DNA of 64,000 bases from Aptenodytes patagonicus (Eukaryota > Chordata > Aves > Sphenisciformes > Spheniscidae), in NCBI RefSeq assembly GCF_965638725.1, contig NC_134951.1, positions 2,418,001-2,482,000 of the forward strand, read 5' to 3'. Every line of letters starts with the position of its first letter. The stretch's first letter is position 1. Positions 49,201 through 60,006 of the stretch are shown here, one piece after another. The translations under genes were made by a program, and so were the position numbers. Under the pieces are notes generated by a model. It had not been told where the DNA came from. It made no database searches and was given only the letters and a program-made list of their open reading frames with translations.

Positions 49201-52200
49201 AGTCGTCTGAGGAAGGCCTCATCTACTTCTTCCTGATCTTCTTCAACTCTACAGGCTGGTTCCTGTGGAAGGTTCCTTTCACTGAAGAAGACTCCCTAAA
49301 GTTCAAGGACTATGTCTGCACGACTGTGAAGGACAGCTCTGCAGACTGGCTGCAATGTGCTACCTCTCATGTCCAGCTCCCTTCTTTGCAGCTGCTGCAC
49401 ACGATGCACCAACATAGCGCTCTACTCTCTTGGGCATACAGTGATGCGTGGTGTCTCATGTGCTTTGGTGAGACCAGAAGCTGGGCTTCCCACCTCTTTA
49501 TTTTAGAAATTTCTCCTGAGTTGGAGACATTGGGTGCCTGAAATCTCCTAGAATGGATACAACATGGGTAGCTATCACGCAGCCCTGGTGATGGCTTCAA
49601 TCTTAACGCAGCAAGACCGTTAGGAGTAAGATAGTAAGACCAGTCTTTTTTCCCTGGCCACTTTACAGTGACAACTAACAAGAAGGATGATCAGTATCAA
49701 AATACAGCGGAGGCTTTATGATGTTGACCTTTATCCATAGGGAGCTAGACCTGAAAGCATTAGCACGTGCCTTCCCACTACCACAAAACTGCCTTCTATA
49801 CTCAGCATTGTGACCGGGGAAGTGAGGAAATGCTGTAGATGATTTTTCCAGAAGACAGATCAAAGAGGAAAAAGCCCAGCTTATAACTGCACATAAAAAC
49901 AGCTATTAACCACAACTAGGAAAACATGCTTGATCATTATAAACTCCAAACGTGTCATTGCTATGACAGCCTGCAAAGAAGGTTCCTGCAGAGAAAGACA
50001 TTATCAGTGCTGATGTCTGGTACAGCAGTTGACAGTGTTAGCTCTGTCTCTCTCAGCAGGAGTGTCTCTTGCGAGGGGTGGAAAATGACATTTCTTTTAT
50101 TTGTATGTTGACAGTTATTATTTGCTTTGTTTGCATGTGGGACACTTGGCAAAGCAAAAAAAAACAACCAAAAAACTAACAAGCTGAACTTGGAAAAGGA
50201 TTTGCCACAAGCAAGTGATGAATAGTCAAAGATCTAAGTTTTGGGTTGGATAATTCAAGTGAAGCAGGGAGTTATATAACTGAAAGCAATGTTAATGGTC
50301 TTTGATCAAAGAAAGACACATATTTGCTTTCAGCATTCTTGGAGATACATCTGAGCCAACTCTGTCAGAAAGTTCTGCCTACTCCAGGCACTTGGAAGCA
50401 TTAATTAGCAACAGAATGGCCCAAAATTGGTATAATCATCCACTGCCTTAATCAAGCCCATGTTTACTATCCTCTCCTCCAAGGCCTTGGAGTTATACCT
50501 ATAGCATGCCTAAACTTCTGGCCTTGGATGCAGCCTGAGGCCTAGGTTGCTCCTGAGATCTGCCATCTCACATCCATGTCTTCAGGTGGTTTTAAATAAG
50601 CTGAAGTTCAAGGCTGTCTGACAAGTCCCTCCACCCTTTGCTGCAAATGCCACTGGGGGCTCTTCTACCCCACACCTGAATTACTGCCCAGCAGAAGGCA
50701 AATCATCTCCCGACTTCCAGTCCTTCCTTAAAGGCAGCACAGCCCTGCACTCAGCAGGACTGACGCTGAAGTCTGTCTGGTTTTGCTGCGGGCGAGGAGG
50801 CTGCTCTGTTTCCTACCTTTACTTCATCCTTAACTGTAGCACAACCTTGGCATATCTAAGACTCCACCTCTGGTTTTCTGACCACGAATGCTGCATAATT
50901 CAAGGTTTCCTAATTCTGGCTTCTTGACTTTGGTCTGTCCCTGATGGTGATCCTGGCTTTAAAACAATCATGACTGCCCATAGAATCATAGGATCATAGA
51001 ATCATTAAGGTTGGAAAAGACCTCTAAGATCATCGAGTCCAACCGTCAACCCAACACCACCATGCCCGCTAAACCATGTCCCTAAGCGCCTCATCTACAC
51101 GTCTTTTAAATACCTCCAGGGATGGTGACTCAACCACTTCCCTGGGCAGCCTGGTCCAATGTTTAACCACTCTTTCAGTAAAGAAATTTTTCCTCATGTC
51201 CAATCTAAACCTTCCCTGGCGCAACTTGAGGCCATGTCCCATTAGTAACACCCTGGCTAGTCTTTTGTGTTCTAACAGCTGCTGTAAGGGCAGAAAACCA
51301 TAGACGGAGGCAGCAGGACTCGGGATGGACCATAGGCAGGAGAGAGCTGGGTCCTACCAACAATGCAGACAAGTGTACTCTCGATCATGTTTGAAACTCC
51401 AGGGAAATCTACAGGAACTACTGTATGGAGTACCCCCAGGATCACCCAAAATTAGACAGGTAGCAAATTTATGCTACTAACTGTTCTTGGGTCTGCTCCT
51501 AACAATGGTTTAGATGGAGCTTAAATGCTTCTGTGTTGGATCAGCTCTGAATTCCCACCACTCCTGCCCCTCGCTGCCTATTCTACTAACAAGTACATTT
51601 CTTATGCATCTCTTCTCTCTATGCTTTCATCTTCTCACTGGTTTTCACATACCTTCTATCTATAAATTCTTTTATCTCTTCATGCTTTCTCTTAACTCAA
51701 GGGTGCAGAAACAAACAGAGATATGATTGTATGAAAATGGCGCCTTCTCACTCACTAGCTCCCTATATATATCAACCGGATTATCTCCTGATTTCAGCGG
51801 TCAGCAATATTTTTGTTGCAACTTTTTTTTTTTCTGCTAACACTGCAGAGCAGTATAGTGATATACGAAAAGGAGTTTCAGGCAGGTCAATGCTTTAAAA
51901 CCCGGATCAGAAACAAGCAAACACTTTTCATCATGAACTTCATCACTGAGCACAGGTCTGGGAGGTTATGGTGGGTTTTCTTACCTGGAACATCATTAAG
52001 CATTGGAGTATACAAGAATCCAATATGAGCTCCTAAAAGTTTTGCTGCAGCCCAATGCAACATCAGACTGCCTAAGGAGCAGAGGAGTAAGAAGGTGGAA
52101 AAGGGTGGTTTTACCCACATACTTATTTCTAGTTAGATTATACTTTATTGCACAGTGATGTGCATCTGTAAAAATATGTTTTAAAGGGTATAGGAAACAG

Positions 52201-53576
52201 ACATTAAAATGATTCAAAGGCTGGAGAATATGCCAGAATGAAAGGACTTCAAAGAGCTCAATCTGTTTAGTTTATCAAAAAAAGTTCAAGTGTTGGCTTG
52301 AAGTAGGGTAAAAGTCCTTCCACAAGGAAAAAAATACTGTTTACAGAAGAGTTTAATAAGCTAGCAGGGGAAAATTTAAATGATGGAAGTTAATGCTAGA
52401 GGTATTCAGACAGGAGACAAGGTTTCATCTTTTTCATCTTTTCATGGTATAGGGGATTAATCATGAGAAAATTATTAGGGAAATGATGAAATTTTCAGTT
52501 CTTGATAACCCCAAAGGAAGTCTGGGTACCTTTGTGGAAGATATTTTAGCCAAATTCTAGTTACTGAGATCAAGACTGGGGGAACTGTGCGAAACAAGAG
52601 GGCCCAAGAAATCCAGGAAGCCAGACTACATGATGTAATGGCCCACTCTGGATTAAATTCTATGAATCATCAACAGAAATTTAAACTGAATTCTGAGGGA
52701 GGAATATGCTCCTGGTGATACATGAGCCAAAAAACCCCTCAGCTATGTTAGCAGATCCCAGATATAGTATACAGAGTGGGAGGTTAGGAAATGCATCTCG
52801 TTATTTATAAATTGAGTGCATCACTTCAGTTTCCAAAATATCAAGCTAGCCTCATCACTACCAGGCTTAGCAGAGAAGTCAGAGCATGGGTACTAAGGTC
52901 TCTCCTACGAGCTGAGACGGAACACATCGGCCACTCGGAAACCTACACTAACACCCAGTTTGCTCTGGAGTTAAACTAATGTCTTCTGGAGCAGAAAAAA
53001 AGAATAATTCGGCAACTTTCACTAACAATTGAATACACTTTTTTTTTTCGTTTAAAAACAACTGATTTGGTAAAATAACAATACTTAAACTAAATACTTG
53101 TATGCTTTAAACAATGTATATTAGAACTTTCAGGTTTCACACAACATTAGTTTTTATATTTATGTATACGTAATAAAGACTGTATGTGTGTTTGAGATAT
53201 ACATACTTCTAATAGTAAATAAAACCTTTAAGTTCTTATTCCATTACTCATGACCTACACAGGCAAAAACATAAGTTACATTTTTCTAGAACTTGAGAAT
53301 TTGTGAAGTGAACCTGAGAATCTGTCTTGGGATTTAAGAATATTCAGAACCTGACTGGACAAGATCCCGAGCAAATGCTCTAGCTGACTTTGCCTTGAGG
53401 GGTTGGACTAGATGTTCTCCAGAAGTCCCTTCCAACAATTCTGTGGTTCTGTGAATTTGACCCATTTGCACGGAACTTGCCTTGTCATTCATGAGTTGAT
53501 GGTTCAGTGGAGTCCATGTGCTCATCTTGGTCTGTAGTTTGGGGCCATCCATGTTTCTAGGAGGTGCAAATGCCAT
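37001..53576 (-). CDS. FBXO16: FBXO16, F-box only protein 16 (5 coding exons, 237 codons as read)
   Basis: FBXO16 is an F-box protein, a presumed substrate receptor of SCF (SKP1-CUL1) ubiquitin ligases. Joining 53576-53481, 47521-47486, 39848-39642, 38279-38115 and 37210-37001 gives 32+12+69+55+69 codons and a TAA, all phase 0. The start [18 protein letters not shown], the F-box ([20 protein letters not shown], continuing into [18 protein letters not shown]) and the tail [20 protein letters not shown] match vertebrate FBXO16. The human protein is about 292 aa, so about 45-55 C-terminal residues are missing. The stop lies inside a GTAAGA donor-like sequence, so one more exon may exist. Intron 1 has a GC donor. 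Exons 5' of the start codon are not identified. Confidence 0.93.
37211..38114 (-). other. FBXO16 intron between the last two exons
   Basis: 0.9 kb of unique sequence with no recognised repeat. Confidence 0.75.
38115..38279 (-). CDS. FBXO16: FBXO16 exon, end of F-box and conserved W-rich part
   Basis: Acceptor TCACAG|GTGAGC and donor CCAAAG|GTACGT. The 165-bp, phase-0 exon encodes [20 protein letters not shown] followed by [20 protein letters not shown] and KELHITRPK. Confidence 0.95.
38280..39641 (-). other. FBXO16 intron
   Basis: 1.4 kb. It holds an imperfect 29-bp tandem duplication: 'tagccactgcgctcaaaag' at 39094-39112 is repeated with one change at 39123-39141. Nothing else is recognised. 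Confidence 0.75.
39094..39141. repeat. 29-bp period tandem duplication
   Basis: A 19-bp core is repeated once with one mismatch, with starts 29 bp apart, inside an FBXO16 intron. Confidence 0.8.
39642..39848 (-). CDS. FBXO16: FBXO16 exon with the F-box
   Basis: Acceptor TTTCAG|TTTGAC and donor GCACAG|GTAAAA. The 207-bp, phase-0 exon encodes [20 protein letters not shown] through the start of the F-box [20 protein letters not shown] and CAQ. The F-box continues in the next exon. Confidence 0.95.
44445..44732. mobile_element. hAT-type MITE (Charlie-like), 288 bp
   Basis: Terminal inverted repeats: the left end is CATTGTTTCTCAACCTG and the right end, reversed, is CAGTGTTTCTCAACCT, the typical Charlie/hAT end. 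The flanking 8-bp target duplication is agctagtt (44437-44444) and aactagtt (44733-44740), with one mismatch. No transposase frame is present, so it is non-autonomous. It abuts the ancient CR1 at 44741. Confidence 0.8.
44741..45560 (-). mobile_element. Ancient amniote CR1 copy in FBXO16 intron
   Basis: Antisense, heavily diverged. Landmarks in the expected order are 'tgtttgtctaacctgttctc', 'agcccatgatttcttgtcct', 'agaactggggatggctctgc', 'ttgtccttatcaaactgcag' and 'cctggtatcatctgcagatg'. These match the old CR1 type common to turtles, crocodilians and birds, not the young avian subfamilies elsewhere in the window. Confidence 0.75.
46970..47112 (+). mobile_element. MIR-like SINE relic
   Basis: The core 'ctgtgcctcattttttcatc' followed by 'tgcaaaacagggtgacagtg' and 'aattgtgaggtgcttaatga' follows the MIR consensus order (CTGTGCCTCAGTTTCCTCAT, then a TGTAAAATGGGG type, then a TGTGAGGATTAAAT type). 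It is diverged and short, as expected of an old amniote SINE. Confidence 0.65.
47486..47521 (-). CDS. FBXO16: FBXO16 36-bp coding exon
   Basis: Acceptor TTATAG|GTATTC and donor AAATGG|GTAAAC. It encodes exactly [12 protein letters not shown], a tract known from vertebrate FBXO16, and is phase 0 on both sides. Its small size makes it easy for gene predictors to miss. Confidence 0.92.
47622..49260 (-). mobile_element. Old CR1 LINE with internal deletion and a nested CR1
   Basis: Antisense CR1 lying in FBXO16 intron 1. 47622-48333 is the 3' region, 48506-48820 is mid-RT ([20 protein letters not shown] region), and 48833-49129 is the C-terminal end of the endonuclease domain ([20 protein letters not shown] and [10 protein letters not shown]). 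Sequence between RT and endonuclease is missing. A plus-strand CR1 3' end interrupts it at 48334-48505. The limit beyond 49130 is uncertain. Confidence 0.85.
48334..48505 (+). mobile_element. CR1 3' end nested in the older CR1
   Basis: Plus-strand fragment with 'aacaacctgctcagggatgt', 'ttggaccagatgatcttttc' and terminal 'ttctatgattctgtgattta', flanked on both sides by antisense CR1 that would otherwise be continuous. The nested copy is therefore the younger one. Confidence 0.88.
50979..51244 (-). mobile_element. CR1 3' end, young subfamily
   Basis: Begins with reversed 'catagaatcataggatcata' and 'gaatcattaaggttggaaaa' and ends inside the ORF2 C-terminus ([19 protein letters not shown] on the minus strand). 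Same subfamily as 11961-12228, 29725-30562 and 35661-36362. Confidence 0.93.
52200..52672 (+). mobile_element. Ancient amniote CR1 3' region
   Basis: Diverged copy with 'atgattcaaaggctggagaa', 'agagctcaatctgtttagtt', 'tatcaaaaaaagttcaagtg' and terminal 'ggattaaattctatgaatca'. It is the old CR1 type with a ctatgaatc tail, unlike the bird-specific copies. Confidence 0.72.
53343..53456 (+). mobile_element. CR1 3' end adjacent to the FBXO16 GC donor
   Basis: Short 3' fragment: 'ggggttggactagatgttct', 'ccagaagtcccttccaacaa' and 'ttctgtggttctgtga'. Its end lies only 23 bp beyond the GC donor of FBXO16, and it is antisense to the gene. Confidence 0.85.
53481..53576 (-). CDS. FBXO16: FBXO16 first coding exon (GC donor)
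   Basis: The exon as spliced runs from the acceptor TTGTAG|CCATTG at 53623; coding starts at ATG 53576-53574. It encodes [18 protein letters not shown] followed by [14 protein letters not shown]. The donor is AAG|GCAAGT at 53480-53479. Only a cut here keeps phase with the next exon, because the nearby GT would break the frame. The reading frame is also open between the acceptor and the ATG, so the start is chosen by similarity to other FBXO16 proteins. Confidence 0.9.
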
Positions 53577-56500
53577 AGATGCAGGAGATGGTGGGTCCTC
53601 TGATGTCTTGTCAACACCAATGGCTACAACAATTGAACAGAACAAAGACCAACATTATCTCTGTGCTACTCCATTACAGTATGTTAGTGAAAAGCAAATA
53701 ATTTTAAGAAGGAATGAAATTATTTCGTAGCATAGCAATGATACAAGTAAAATTATATGAAAGTCAGTTAGGGTAAGGCCTTTTATTTTATGTACCCACA
53801 GCAACCATGACAGTAAAGGCCAGATTTCCTGATGGAACCTCTGTGCACTAATGTCATATAAATAAGTAATAATTAAGCAGGTCTTCCCCATCACAAATGT
53901 TATTGAATATGCCTTTGATTTTTGCTGCAGATCACAACATGGTATTTGCAGTGAGCTAGAAAGTACACGAAATTTCTCTTTCCAGTTGTTGGCACTGAAA
54001 ATTGGAGATAACTTGTGCAGGTACTTAAGTGACACTAGCTAGGTTTTTACTGATTTTGATGGGTATATAATGCCAAGTCTCAAAGGGCCAATTTGTTTCT
54101 GTAACACTTAACTGAAAGAATGAAATCCAGAATGGTTCAGAATTGACTGAAATCTTTCAGGGTCCTGTGTTCAGGCAGGTTGGTTTTGATGGTTTGGACT
54201 GACCGTGCTGCTCTTTTAAACAAAAATTTCTAGGTGAAGTAAATCGGACATTTAACAAAATTTTCCCTTCCCTTTTGTGAGACCAAGTAACTGGACTTTG
54301 TTCAGACAAAGTCATTTCTTCATAAATTCTTGCCCAATCATAGGAAAAGCTTTTTTCCCTTCATCTTCTACCCTGCAGCTGGATTCAGCAGGATAATATT
54401 GCTCACCTCAGGCATCCGATTTCCAGACTGGAGGCATAAGCCGCAGCAGCCTGAAAACCAAGTCATTTCTTTACCACATTAAAAAATATCTCAGTTCCCT
54501 GCATATAGTCATTAGGCAATTTTTCTGTAAACACTTCAGATCGCTTTAAAGCTTCTTGGTGGCAAGGTGAATAATAGGACTTTTGGAACAAAAGAAAAGG
54601 CAAATCCATTAAGTAACTCCAATATTGTATTGCCAGCCTACCCTGAACCCAAGCACCTCAAAACCCACCCAGCAAAAGGACTTTTCTAGCTAATACAGCT
54701 CTGAGGCTCACAAGACACATCTTCATGAAAGCCCAGTCCCCCATTCCTTACCCAGACAAAATTCCTGTCTATATCAATGGAATATTAATCTTCAAAACCC
54801 ACTGCAGGATCTGTCTGGGCATGTCACCTTTTTGAATAGTTTTTCCTCCCTTCCTTTCCTAAGTTATTATGGAATCAAAGAAATATAAAGAAAAAAATGA
54901 AAAATGTCTTATAGCTTTCTCTCTGCATCTGGTGATGTAATATGGTCCGTGGTTAGGAAATAAGTTCGTTACAAGAATCTGAGTTCTTTCTCTCTTTTTT
55001 TTTTTTGCTAGAGATCCTTAACTTACTGTCTGCACACTGCCATTTTAACTTCCCGCAGAGAAGCCACTGAGAGCTAAAAGACTTATTAAGGTTTCAAAGC
55101 CTCACGTTCTGTAGTTGACCAATGTTAGAGGCTTCTTGTGCAACTGAGTAGGTGCATTTGGGATACGCATTACGATGGGATCACTTACGGGGTTGTTTTT
55201 GTTTTGTTTTGTTTTTCTGCAAGGCCCCTGCCCTTTTCAATGCACAGAAACACAACATTACAAGCTAGAGAAACAGCTCCACTGCCAAAAAAACAGGTTC
55301 GGGCAACCATGTCCTGTTTTTCAGGGACAACCTTCTACATTAGTCACAAAAACATCAGTTGTCACTGCAGCACACTCCCAACCCTGGATTCATGTTCCAG
55401 TTTCCCTACGCAGACATGCTTTCTTGGTGCTGGAGCAGCTGCGTCCACAAACTGGCGTGTTAGCAGCTCGTAGCCCAAAGAGACAGTTGTGCCTCTGGAC
55501 CCTCTTGTGTGTGCCAAAAACGTGGCTCAGAACACACCTGGCAGAAGCCATATTCCCAGCTGCACATGCCATAAAACTGCCTGAATTGCACTTGATGTTC
55601 GAGCACGATGTGTAAACAGGGCTGCAAAGGCAGGTACCATCAGGCAAAAAGGTGAGCGTAGCCAAACGTTTTAACGTTGTACACGATGTGCCAGCCTGCC
55701 ATCCCTCCCTCGCTACCCCTTTGCTGCTAGCACAGTCACACAACCACCGTCTGCTCTGCTCCTCATCTCCCCAGCTACACTCAAAATTGCGATGAGGGGA
55801 GGGAGGCAACCCCAAGTCCAACCTCAGCAGCGTGTGTTTACAGGATGAATTCTTTGGTGGTCAGGACTGTGCAGTGTCACTTTAGAGCACGTGTTTTACT
55901 GGGGCTCCTCAAAGGCACGCTGTACGTGCTTGGACTCGGTGCGCTTACTTATTAGGTGGCCTTGAATTTCATGGGATGCATCAAAGGAGCCAGCAGCATT
56001 AGAAAATCTAGAAGCACCTTACCTGTAACATGCAGCTAGCCTAAAAATTGAGCTGCAAGTTCTTTATAGGCCTTCTAAGGAGAGACTTGGTTTACCAACT
56101 ACAGTTTAGCTGCCTGTTCCTCAAAGGAAAACTGCGCTTCTTGTCTTCACCCTGAACTCCCTATCCCTGCCAGGATTAACAGCTAATCTGGCTTCTTCAA
56201 GAGCCTAGAGTAACTCTGATCAGAGTTAATCTATGACATGATACTGAGGTGGCTGCAGCAGCTTGCTCAGTACGCATTAAAAAGCAGCTGCTGTGCTGTG
56301 CAGACCAGCGATTGTCAAACTGTTTAGCCAGGGCCCCACTTTTCTTCTGCAGTAGTCGTTATCTTTGGACTGGCTGCCCAAAATAACATTTCAGAGATTG
56401 CTCCAGCTTGTTCTTCACCTATCCTGGGATGAAATTCATCAAGCTCAGCTGATCTGAAAACATTCAACCAGCAAGAGATGTGAGATGAGGTTAACAAGAA

Positions 56501-58465
56501 ATCAAGCTTTAAATATGTAAAAGGAAAATGTTGGTTCACTACCCAAAGAGGAAAAGCTATTGACACATGATGCTAAAAAAATTATCTATTATCCTTCTTC
56601 CAGGAAAAATAAAAAGGGAATGTAGGAGCAGGTGGCAGGCATAGTAAATACCAGTGCAGAAGAGATCTGGGGGCAAGACTGGGGAAAGACCAAGTTTTGT
56701 GAGCATGTACAGTGTTTTCCAGCTGGTTGTGTTTGATTAACTTCACAGCAAGTTGGTCAGAGATCTCCAGCTGTTTCAAAGCAGTTATCTTACACAGTTT
56801 GCAGAGAGCAGGTGAGCCTGGCAGAGCACAAATGTTAAAAAAGAGCAAAACCGCCTGGGTTACTACAGCCAGAGAGTACCTAGGAATGGTTCACAGTTCG
56901 AATGAAAGGATATACTGAGTGGGGATCCAAGAGATTTGTGCTTTTTGAGATGTATGAAGAAGACATACATTAATTTCAGAGAGCGAGAAAGATGAATGGC
57001 GTTGTCTAACAGTGAGACAATTTCAAGACTGATCGAAATCCTGCTGAAGCCAATGGAAATACCTTCACTGATTTCAGTACAAGTTGGGTCAAGCCCTTGG
57101 TTTAAAAAAAAAGTGATTGCATTTAAGAAAGATTAACAATACATAATGATCATATCGTATTTACTAAGGGCATTGGAATAACTTCCTTTAGCTGGGTTAA
57201 TCTCTGCTTAACCCTCTGGAATGGCATTCCAGAGGTTTGTGCAAACCATACTCAAACCAAGTCATTCAGAAGCAGACCCCTTTATTAATGTTTTTGACCA
57301 CATCTCTATAGCAGTAAGCCTTTATGGTTCAACAGAGCCTGGTGCACTCAGAGGTTTAAGGATGCATTTTGCAGAGAAAGTGCCTAATCACATTAATCCG
57401 TGTGACGACAATGGCACAGTCGAGGAGTTCAGTTGCGAATAAACAGAATTTAACTGAATCAATTGCAAGCTCAGAGAGGAAAGTAATTTTATTGTAAATT
57501 ATTATATCGACAATAAACGGCGATAATTGATGCTATGGGAGAAATGCTTTAAACAGCAGTAACAGAAAAACAATCTAGAATGTAGGCCAAATTATAGGGC
57601 ATTCAAAATGGAAAAAATCAAGAGGATAGCTCTGGGTGGAAAAGATAAAGTGGAACAGATCCTCCTATGTAGGGGGACACCTAGAAAGATGGCAAGAGGA
57701 GAAGGGCAGGAGGCTAAGTGCACATTTGCAATGATTTACAACAAGGAGGCCAATACTGCGCTCCTCCTTTCCCTCTAGCTAGCCCTTAACCCACAAGCTG
57801 CAAAGCACTGATATCATCCCACCTCCCACATCCGTCACTTGCACTTTGCATTGTGATGCCCTGTCCTCGGTTAACATGTCCACTCTGACTGCATGATATT
57901 GCCAGTGTTCCCCACTGCCGCATCAGTCTTCTCACGGTTGTCCCCAGGCCCGTGGAAGGCTCTGTGAGCCTGACACAGATGTTTGCCCAGCTGGCTTCGA
58001 GGATCTCTGTGGTACCAATGCTACAGCATCAATAAACCCCAGAGCACGGCATTGCCACGGTACTGATAAACCCAAACACCTGCAGCACCTCGTGCCACTG
58101 ATATTTCTGCCTCTCCCCAGCACCATCACCTCTGTGCACCCTGCACTGCATGAGACCGACACCCTTACCCCTGCCAGGGTGTGCCAGAAATATCCCTGTG
58201 CACAAGAACCCAAGGTTTGAGTACCCCTACGATCCCCCTTACCCCAGGCAGTGAATAACTAACTCTGCATTCCTCCCTGCTCCATGATGCCTACCAAGGT
58301 ATCGGTACCTCCATATACCATCCCAGAGGTGATACTCTCCAGTGACCAACAGACCCCAAATCCCTTGTGCTCCTCCATACCATTGTGCCCTACCAATGCC
58401 CCTGCTATGCTGTTTTAACTTCCATACCTATTCTCTTCATAACCATGGCTCAAACTGCATCAGAG

Positions 58466-58733
58466 ACCTTCAGACTAGATATTAGGAAGTATTTCTTTAC
58501 CGAGAGGGTGGTCAAACACTGGAACAGGCTTCCTAGAGACGTGGTCGATGCCCCAAGCCTGTCAGTGTTTAAGAGGCATTTGGATAATGCCCTTGGACAT
58601 GCTTTGACTCTTGGTCAGCCCAGAAGTGGACAGGCAGTTGGACTTAGACGATCGTTGTAGGTCCCTTCCAACTGGAACTATCCTATCCTATCCTATCCTA
58701 TCCTATCCTATCCTATCCTATCCTATCCTATCC
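58466..58733 (+). mobile_element. CR1 3' end with (TATCC)n tail
   Basis: Sister of 33955-34250: 'gactagatattaggaagtat', 'ggaacaggcttcctagagac', 'gatcgttgtaggtcccttcc', then a pentamer array. The ORF2 end is readable as [20 protein letters not shown]. Confidence 0.92.
58678..58733. repeat. (TATCC)n microsatellite at a CR1 3' end
   Basis: About 11 uninterrupted pentamers directly after the CR1 3' terminus. They differ from the tail at 34180-34250 by one base per unit. Confidence 0.95.
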
Positions 58734-59633
58734 CCTTTACCCCACAGTGTCTCTCAGCTCCAAAGGACCGGTATCCTCTTTGGTCTCCAATAAATCCAGC
58801 GATCTCCCCTGCCTGGTGGTGTCAATACCTGACTGCTCTCCTCTGTGTCCTTGTTACAGATGTTCTGCAGGATCTGCTTTGAGCCCAGAAGCACTGACTC
58901 CCACTCCGGCTCCACATCAGTCTCCTTGTGTCCAGCAGGGCCAACGTCCTCCCAGGAGCTGTCACAGCACTGCACAGTCCCAATGACATTACAGCCAGGG
59001 GAACTGATCAGTATTGATCCCTAACACCTTTTCTCCCCTAAATAAGACAACAGCAAGGTCCCTTTTACCCCCAGAGAATAAAGCATTTCCCTTTCTACCC
59101 CAAACCTCACTGGATTTATATTCTGTTATGCAGTTGGATGATCCGTGATGTTCTTACCTCAAAGTCCACCAGAACTTCCCTAGTCCTGCAGCACATACAG
59201 TGGCACTGCCCAGTGTCCCCATGTCCTGTGATGCCCCGATAGGTTTCCCCACCCCACTTTAAAAGGCAGTAGCAAACCCCAGCTCCCCAGTACTTGTCAC
59301 CAGATACCAGTGCTTTTTCCACCCATTTATTGAGTTTATACTCTTTGCATGATGTCTTTATGCCCTGCCCCTTTGAGCATTAATATTTCTAAGTACTCTT
59401 TCCACTCACACTCTGAAATCTCTCCTGGGACCCAAAGGCAACAACAATCCCCTCGGGCCTCAGGCCTGACAGCGCTGGCAGATGGGCAGACCCCAGGCCC
59501 TTTGTGCCTCAGTGTCCCCCACTGTAGCGTTCACACCTTCTCCACTGGGTGCATCGGAGACCCCTTCCTCACAGCATGGGCCGTGCTTGGTGCACACTGG
59601 GGTCTTCCATCTTCCCGTCAGGCTCCCTCCCTG

Positions 59634-59818
59634 TGTCCTACTGAATCTGGTACCCCCTCCACATACCCTATGGAGTTTGTGCTCCCCTCTCTTTCCACTG
59701 TCCCCCTGTGTCCCGCTGCATTTGTATCCCCCTCCCCATGCCACACTGCGTTTGTCCCCCCAATGTCCCGCAGCATTTCTCCCCTCGTGCCCCACTGCAG
59801 TTCTACCCCCTCTCCACG
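59634..59818. repeat. C-rich minisatellite, 25-35-bp degenerate units
   Basis: Six or so units of the type tgtcccgctgcatttgt plus a C/T-rich spacer: units begin near 59634, 59664, 59709, 59739, 59763 and 59788. It lies on the FBXO16 side of the CpG island. Confidence 0.7.
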
Positions 59819-60006
59819 CACCCCCTGCCCGCCCCCGTGTGCTCCACGCTTTCCCAGAGGATCCGCCCACCCCGTGTCCCCTCAGACCTCGGTCACCCCC
59901 GAGCTCGGGGCACCCGCGGCCCCCTGCGCCAGGCCGGGCCGCCCCTCACCTGCCTCCTCCCCGCCCGCCGGCGGTGCGGCCTACTCCTCCCGCAAGGCCG
60001 CTTCCC

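Larger units (their letters stand above)
47522..53480 (-). other. FBXO16 intron 1 of the coding part (GC-AG, 6 kb)
   Basis: This intron starts with GC and ends with AG. It contains the composite CR1 (47622-49260), a young CR1 end (50979-51244), an ancient CR1 (52200-52672) and a short CR1 end next to the donor (53343-53456). 49.3-50.9 kb and 51.3-52.2 kb show nothing recognised. Confidence 0.75.
53577..59879. other. FBXO16 5' region, start codon to CpG island
   Basis: 6.3 kb presumably crossed by the FBXO16 primary transcript from the CpG island to the start-codon exon (acceptor at 53623). No non-coding exon could be placed. It contains one CR1 end (58466-58733) and a minisatellite (59634-59818). 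Open frames at 55.1-55.8 kb have no resemblance to known families. Confidence 0.5.

Noticed and set aside
55138-55821. Overlapping 111-, 146- and 143-codon frames, one with a hydrophobic start
   Set aside because: Competing frames on both strands and no homology that I recognise.
56308-56340. Possible second hAT end (CAGCGATTGTCAAACTG)
   Set aside because: One end resembles a hAT terminal repeat, but no matching inverted end or target duplication was found within 600 bp.
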